From Gari tellinella (lineage: Eukaryota > Mollusca > Bivalvia > Cardiida > Psammobiidae): 64,000 nucleotides of DNA. A program made the position numbers and the translations under genes. The notes below the pieces were generated by a model. That model was given only the letters and a program-made list of their open reading frames with translations, ran no database searches and was not told where the DNA came from. Location of the stretch: positions 40,656,189 to 40,720,188 of the forward strand of contig OV277869.1 of NCBI GenBank assembly GCA_922989275.2. Direction: 5' to 3'. This document shows positions 51,601 to 60,600 of this stretch, piece after piece (positions within the stretch are counted from its first letter, which is position 1; every line of letters begins with the position of its first letter).

Positions 51601-54600
51601 GTTAAGGTTTTTTTTGTGCAACCTACAAATAAGCTTGTATTTCTACAACCAATACTTGTATTGCATTATAACTTCAACACAGCCTCCCCACTACTGCAGC
51701 AAATCATGGCTGGTAACTCTGGTTTGGATTTTGTGTGAGTTATGGCCCTTGATGGACTTAGACATTTTGGTTAAGGTTTTTTGTGCAACCTAGAAATAAG
51801 CTTATATCTCTGCAGCTGCTGCTTGTATGGGATTATTACTTCACCTCAACCTTGCCACTAGTGCAGTTAATCAAGGCAGGTAACTGTAGTTTGCATTTTG
51901 TGTGAGTTATGGCCCTTGATGGACTTAGATATTTTGGTTAAGGTTTTTTGTGCAACTTACAATAAGCTTATATCTCTGCAACTGCTGCTTGTATGGGATT
52001 ATAACTTCACCACAACCTTGTCACTAGTACAGCCAATCAAGGCAGGTAACTCAAGTTTGCATTTAGTGTGAGTTATGGCCCTTGATGGACTTAGATATTT
52101 TGGTTAAGGTTTTTTGTGCAACCTACAAATAAGCTTATATCTCTGCAACTGCTGCTTGTATGGGATTATAACTTCACCACAACCTTGCCATTAGTGCAGT
52201 CAATCAAGGCAGGTAACTCAAGACAGGTGACAGCTTAACCCATTACCCCATAGCCTGTGACCACTTAAAGCAGGTTGATAGTAAAGCAGAATGTGCCTTA
52301 CTTTCAGCCGGCTTTAAGCTACAGTCTGCTAGGATATAGAAAATATTTTTTCTGACTCATAATGCATGTTTCTAGTTTTGAAGATAGGAGACCACTTAAA
52401 GCAGGTTGAAGGTAAAGCAGAATGTAAAAGTAAAGGTGTAAAAAGCGTATTTACCGGTATGGGGTAATGGGCTAAAGCAAGATGAATTTAACTTAAAAAA
52501 AAAATTCCAGGCCTAAAAATACACGTGTTTTTTCCAGGCTAATATCCACAAGCATGAGCAGGCCCTGAGTAAAGTGAATGAAGCATTTGGAAGTATTAGC
52601 GAGTTTAAGAGAGAGGTGTCCGACCTGAGTCCTGAACACAAGAGAGCCACGGACCAGATCAAGGACCTCGTGGAGCAGGTGGAGACTCACAAACAGGAAT
52701 ATATTGTGGTACATACCCTATTATACTAACTGTTCAACTCTTTCAACACTAAGTAACGCTTGTGGGTTATTGCGTTCCTTTTGTGGACCATTTTAGTTAC
52801 AAAAAAACTAACCAGTGTACTTGGAATTCTGGTTAATTTAATAAATATTGGTCTAAATTCGCAAACAGTGTAGACCCAGATCAGAGGGCTCCCATAGGAG
52901 CCCTCTGATCAGAGTCTACACTGTTTGTAAATGTAATGAGTATATTTATACCCCCACAAACAGAGTTTGAGGGGGGTATACTGGAATCAGCCTGTCGGTT
53001 CGTCTGTCGGTCGGTCTGTCTGCAAAATCTTGTACTTTCAACTTCTCCTTCAGTTTTAACCCGATTCATTTGATACTTGGCATAAAAGTTACTCAGTTGT
53101 AGTAGATGTGCTACCTTGACCTTTGGCCTTGAAATTGGTCTTGAATATTGGCAGGCAAAATCTTGTACTTTGAACTCCTCCTTCACTTTCAACCTGATTC
53201 ACTTGATACTTGGCATAACTGTTACTCAGGAGTAGTAGATGTGCAAGACACAAATTTCAGGTCTCCTCGACCTTGACATTTGGCCTTGAAATTGGTCTTG
53301 AAATTGGCAGGCAAAATCTTGTACTTTGAACTCCTCCTTCACTCTCAACCTGATTCACATGATACTTGGCATACATCTTACTCAGGAGTAGTAGATGTGC
53401 AAAACACAAATTTCAAATCTCTTTGACCTTGACCTTTGGCCTTAAAATTGGCAGGCAAAATCTTGTACTTTGAACTCCTCCTTCAGTTTCAACCTGATTC
53501 ATTTGATACTTGGCATAAATGTTTCTCAGGTGTAGTAGATGTGCAAGACATAACTTTCAGGTCTCTGTGACTTTGACCTTGACCTTTGGCCTTGAAATTG
53601 GTCTTGAAATTGGCAGGTAAAAGCTTGTACTTTGAACTCCTCCTTCACTTTCAACCTGATTCACTTGATACTTGGCATAAATGTTACTCAGGAGTAGTAG
53701 ATGTGTAAGACACAAATTTCACGTCTCTGTGACCTTGACCTTGAGCCTTGAAATTGGTCTTGAAATTGGCAGGCAAAATCTAGTACTTTGAACTCCTCCT
53801 TCACTTTCAACCTGATTCACATGATACTTGGCATAAATGTTACTCAGGAGTAGTAGATGTGCAAGACACAAATTTAAAATCTCTGTGACCTTGACCTTTG
53901 TCCTTGAAATTGGTCTTAAAATTGGCAGGCAAAACCTTGTACTTTGAACTCCTTCACTTTCAACCTGATTTATTTGATACTTGGCATAAATGTTACTCAG
54001 GAGTTGCAGAGTGTCATATACCATTGCTAAGTCATTTTGACATTGGCTTACACCTTTGACCTTATTGTAAAACCTTATTGAAAACGTCTGCAAAGTGTGA
54101 CAGAGTGCTGTATAGTGGGGGTATTTATCACCTTAAGTGATAGCCGTTCTAGTTTAAACAGGTCCATGGTGTTGAAAGAGTCAACTTTAAAGACTGACAT
54201 TCTTATTAGATTTTGCATATCCTGCAGGTGGAGGGGGCGGGATTTACAGTATATTGTAAATTTTTGTGTTTTACCGATAAGAATGCAAATACCAGATGGT
54301 TGGAGCATACCATTTCCCCATCTACCAAAAACCATTGCATTTTGACCCTTTTCCATATAACTTGTTATCAGTATTGATACAGAAGGTTGCTTACTTAAAT
54401 TCAAAAGCAGGTTGAAAGTAAAATAATTTTGTGTATAGTTGAGAAGATGTCATTCTTTCCTGAGTTACCTCCCTTGCTGGGAATCTATTTTTTACCCCAA
54501 TAGCGTGGATTAATACATGCCAGATAAGGTTTGCTAAACTGCTGTTTTGAGCTATTTATAGTAACAAAATATTATCTTGCACTTCTGAAAAGCAAGAATA

Positions 54601-57600
54601 AAGTATTTTTCTCTATAGAATTGTTAACCATTATTCGGATATTAAGTTAATGTGGCTTATTTCTTTTTCGATGTCAAAAAATTAAAGTTTAAAAGGTTAA
54701 ACTGTTATTGTCATTGCAGTCTTTAGACAAGTGTAAGGAACAGGAACAGATGATAGAGGAGCTGCAGGGTCCACTGGAGAGACTCCGCAAGGACGCCCAG
54801 TCAGAGTTTGACAAGGTATGTTAGCAGTAGGACTTCATCAAACTTGGTTATCTCCCTTTCCTCCATAGCCATTAGACCAAGTTGTAAACATGTATAGTCA
54901 ATTGATATATCAGTGCCATGACACAACCTGCCTTATTGTATTTCAGCATTGTACAGACCAAGCGCCGTTGTCATCCCAGGCTCAGTATCTGAGTTTGGGT
55001 CTACACTGCCTAATACCGTATATAATACTGAAAAATACAATACTTTAGATAATTGTAGATGTCATGGAGAGTAGATCAAGACTAGTCACTGCATCTTTGA
55101 CCCAGTGGCTGGCCTTGATCATCACTGTTTGCAATGCAATAAGGCAGGTTTTGTCATGGCATAATATATACTAACTTTCTTTTTTTAAGATTTCTGTGTT
55201 TAAGGCAGGTGACTGCTTAAATCAAGATGAAAGTAAAGCAGAACGCTCCTTTTGGAGCGTTCTGCTTTTCTTTCATCTTGCTTTACCTTTTCACCGTCTA
55301 TTGCTATCAGTAAATCATTGAGTTCATTTATTGGGACAGGGTAGATGCATCCTATGGTGCTTAAATCATAGGCTTTCATGTAGAGAAAAAGGTATCATAA
55401 TCCATTACCCCATAGCCTGTTTCTAGTTCTGAAGACAGGAAACCACTTAAAGCAGGTTGAAAGTAAAGCAGAATGTGCCTAAAGGCACATTCTGCTTTAC
55501 TTTCAGCCTGCTTTAAGCTAACATCTGCTAGGATGTGAAAAGTGTTTCTAACAGTACATATCCATGCATGAATAAAATGGAACTATTTTATTCAGCATAA
55601 GAATAAATTAAGGCAAAAAAGGCATATTTATGGGATACTGGGTTAAAAAAAAATGTTGAACAATTTTGTAGCTGATATGGAACTTTAGTTGAGTAATCAA
55701 TAACATTGGTTAACTTCAGTCAAAATATCTGCAATATGTTATAAAAACACACCTCAAATAGTCAAAAACGGCCTAAACTTTATTGAAAATTGAACATTCA
55801 GAGGGGAATGAATAAAATTTTATAAAAATAAGTCTTTTTTGGAATTGTTTTTACAGGAGGCATTTAACGTAAGTTCAACTGTATACGTGATGCAATCAAC
55901 TTGCAAGATAAATTGGTATCAGATGCTACATTAATTTTGCGTTTAAAATTAAAAAGCTATGAACTAAACAACTAACATGATCATGCAAAGTTTGCTCTAT
56001 TGTGTCCAGTGAGTCCAGGCAAACTTGATTTAACCCATTGAACCCAAATGATGTGTCTGTATTTCCTTTACAAGCAGTGTACCTGTGAAGACTACACTTG
56101 GCCTATGTAACCAATGTAGACTCTTATCAGTGGGCTCCTGTAGGAAACCTCTGATTAGGGTCTGCACTGTTTGTTATTTTGATATACAATCGAAACTTCG
56201 AACTCGCATTAGTTGGAACATACCCATATTTCAAAGTTAAAACGTGGCTCAGCCACGTTTTAACTTTAAAATACGGGTTTGTTTGACTTAAGTGAGATCG
56301 AATTATCAAAACTCAACTTATAAAATACTGGTATGATCAATTTAAGCGATTTAGAAAACCGAGTTTCCACTGTATATTGTAATAAATTATAAAAATGAAC
56401 TCTAATATGCAAAAACGGACAACTTAATTAGCAAACTTGAAATGTTCAATGAGGTTAAATACCAACAGTCAGGCATATTTTGAATGTTGCTGAAGCAAGC
56501 TTTTATAATTTTTTTTGTTCATTGTTAAAAATGCTTATGTATTTGTGTGTTAATAATGTGTATGTTCCAATGAAATGTGTATGTACCAATAATTATGTTT
56601 ATATCCTAATAATAATGTATATGACTCAATAAAACATGTATGACCCAGAAATTATGTGTATGTCCTATTAAAATGTGTATGTCACAATAATTATGTGTAT
56701 CTCCCAATAAAAATGTATATGACACAATAGTTATGTGTATGTCCCAGTAAAATATGTATATCCCAATAAAAATGTTTAAATACCCAATATTTATGTGTAT
56801 GTCCCAATAAAAATGTGTATGACCCAATGGTTATGTGCATGTCCCAATAAAAATGTGTATAACCCAATGATAATGTACATATTGTTACTGTTTAGTTTAA
56901 GAAGTTCAAAGAGGACCATGGATTTGTAGATTACTATACGGTCACTCAGTATAAGGTAACCTATTGCACAGCAGGGTTGGACACCCATTTGAAGCTTAGC
57001 TATCCAGAATGGACTCTTCTTTTAATCCATATGGTTCAGTCCATAACATTCAATGTGACTTGCTTTGTAACACAAGCAGAACAGCAGGGTTATAGGTGCT
57101 TTTGAAGCTTTATTTTCCAGAATCAACTGTTCTTCTTTTCCATATGGCTCAGTCCATTTTTCACACATCGTTGGTTTTTGGAGATAGAGGGTTTGCTGTG
57201 GCAAACAGTGCAGACCCTGATCAGAGGGCTCTTTCATCCGCTTATCAGGGTCTTCACCTTTTGCAGGAATTTGTTGTTTTGCATATCAAATGAGAAAGGT
57301 TGTGGTTGCACTTTAGTAAACTTTAACCCATTACGCCCATAAATACACATTTTCATGCTTTTAATTTATCCCTCAACTCCAGTACTTTCTAGCAGAAGGT
57401 AGCTTAAAGCACACTCAAAGTAAAGCAGAATGTACCTTCAGGCACATTCAGTTTTATTTTTAACCTGCTTTGAGTGGTCTTCAAAACTAGGAACAAGCTA
57501 TGGGGTAATGGGTAAAGTAAGAGTTGGTCAAAAGCAATCATATAGAGCAAAGTTCCACATCAGATATTACTGATCTGGTCTATACTGAGAACCATTTTCT

Positions 57601-60600
57601 CATTGCATAGTTGACATGTATATAGAGCTTAATTTTTATCGGCTTCATGCCCCGCATGGAGCCCCACAGAGAGAAACACATTGTTTATCACCCATTTGGT
57701 CAAGTCATATCAAGGTAATCACCTAAATTAAATTAGACACCAGAATACAGACAAGGTAACTATGTCCCCATGTGTGCTAATTTGAGAAAGAAATATGTAT
57801 CAGTAAACTCTATAATGTGTTGTTTTCAGACTTTTAATGCAAAACCGCTGCTTAACCCTTTACTCCATAGATATTCGTTTTTACGTCTTTATATTTATTT
57901 CTCCTCTGAAGAAAATGATTTCAATTTATACAGTCATGAATATGTATCACAAAAAATAGTTTCTATATTCTAGCAGATGGTAGCTTAAAGCAGGCTGAAA
58001 GTAAAGCAGAATGTGCCCTCAGGCACATTCTGCTTTACTTTCAACCTGCTTTAAGTGGTCACCTAGCTTGAATATTAGACACAAGCTATGGAGTAAAGGG
58101 TAAAAAAGAACAAGTATAAGTAGTTCTTATTCTGGGATACAGACAAACTTGCACTGAGTAGCCATTCGAAAGAATGATCAGTCATTAATACACGTCAGAG
58201 TGTCATACAGTTTTGATCTGGCTTATACATTAAGATATTTGATGTTTTATCTGGATCCAAACTATTTGCAACAGTTGAGACAAATTCTCATATAGCAGAA
58301 GGTTACTGCAGGTCAAAAGTTGCAGGTCACTTGTCTGTAATGATTTCTATTTTTCTTCAAAAATGGCTGCTGAAGCCTTTACAGCAAGAAAAGTGTAAAC
58401 ACAAGATTGATTATGCATGCATTTAAGGAGCTTTTCTTTGAAAACAGACTATAAGTATTGCATGTCAAGATGAAAGAGTATAAATATATTCCATGGGAAA
58501 GAACGAAAAGAAAACATGAAAATGTTTCTAACTTGGTCCATTATCATGCTCAACTCTTTGAGGGGGCTTATACGGTTGTAACTTTTATCTGCAACAATTG
58601 TTATCTTCTGTTCTAAAATAACTCTTTTAACGCTATGGACCCATTTAAAATATACTCATTACAATTGCAAACAGCATAGACCTTGATCAGAGCCCTCTGA
58701 TCTGGGTCTACATTGTTTGCTAATTTAGAACAGTATTTATTTAACTACCAAGAATTCCAAGTAGATGGGTTCATGTTTTGGTAATTAAAATGATCCACAA
58801 GGGAACGTAATAACCCACAAGAGTTACTAAGTGTTGAAAGAGTTCTAATAAAGTGATTTGAAATAGAGTCAATCTGTCAAGTGGTTCAGAACTTGATGAG
58901 ATGCTAAATTAATTCTCATCTGGGATCCAAACTGTTTGACACTCTGACCCTATTTTGAAAAAAGATTTTGGAAAATTTTAGTTTAGAAAAAACCCAGATG
59001 TCAATTGTTGGAGAAGAAAGAAATACTTAGGGTTCTAAGAAGTAAGTTTTCTTGATTGCTGGACAATTGGAATGTATGAAGTTTTGGAATAATTTCTATG
59101 ATTTGTATTTTATGATAAGTTAAAGTTTTTGGTATGACTTTCAGCGTGTTGGTCAGAGCGGTAGGTTAGAAAGGTCATGTTTCACGATGTTGTATAGTGC
59201 CGTTATTGTAACTACAGTGCTCCCTCTCTACAGTGCCCCCTCTCAACACCCCCAATTGGGAGACAAAGATTGTGTGTGTTGTTCGGAGGATGTTGTTATA
59301 GGGAAGGAAAAGTAATAACCGTAGAGATCATTTGCAAACATTTTAAACCCAGATCAGAAGCCGCATAATACAGCGTATGATCTGGGTTTAAACTGTTTGT
59401 GGCTCATCTTTATGTTTTTTCTGTCAATATGTCCAATACATAACTTTGAGAAAAAAGGCAAACAATAGTTTTAAGCAGACGATATTGCAGCAATGAAAAC
59501 GTTAGACATAATGGTCTTGTTTTGGGAACAGTGGTAACATTTGTTGTAAAAAGGGAATCTTTGGTCTGAGGGTCGTTATAGGGAGATAGCACTGTATTCA
59601 AAGCTACTGATACGTTTTTGAAATTTACAGAATGATGCATTAACAAATTGAAATTCTACTGATTCAATTTTAGGGCCCTTGAAATTCTACAGATGTTACA
59701 AATTTAATTATTTTTACTACTTAACTGTTTACAGAAAGATGCAATATACTATATGTACATAAAATACTACAATTGTATTTTTATTACTGTATTACTAAAA
59801 TTCTGCAAATTTATTTCACTACTTCTGTTGATAAAGTATACAACTTGAAACTTACAGATACAAAATTTTATCCAAACTTTTACAGAATCTGAAATTCAAC
59901 ATACATTTTATTTCTTTAAATTTTGCAGATGCATCTTACTACTTAAAATTTAACAAAAAATTTACTTCTTGGAGATAAATTAAAGATTTTAAAATATGCA
60001 GATATTGGACTTAGTAGTATTGCAATATGATACAGACTTGCTAAATGTTTTGCATAAAAGCTTACATGCACAGGTTTTCAAATTTGCTAAATCAAAACAT
60101 ACATGCTTGTTTGTTTTAAACTTAATTACATGGATTTGCTTATATGCAAAAAAACATTTATAAGGGCTACTGAAACACTTCTATTTTAACAACTGAAAAC
60201 TAAGGTTCTTTATGTATAAAGCAGACTGTAGCTTAAAGCAGGTTGAAAGTAAAGCAGAAAGCTTTACTTCATCCTGCTTTTAAGCTACTTTGGGTCTTTT
60301 TTCAAAAGTACCTGTTTTTAATTTTAGTACTTAACTTAAAACAGATGGTTTCTAAAATCAAGATAAAAGTAAAGCGTAAAATTCCTAAGGACCATTCTGC
60401 TTTACTGTCATCCTGGCTTAAGTTTATCCTTCTTTTGATTGGTTATGATAGTTGTGTTTCTGTATTGGATGTTTACGCAAGAAGAGTGTTGTTTAAATTG
60501 TCTCACTATTCTCATTGTTTTGTGATGGGGGCACATGGTCATGACGGTGTGTTTTGTATTGAAATGGTGCACAATGTTTCATTTCATTGTTTGGTTATGG

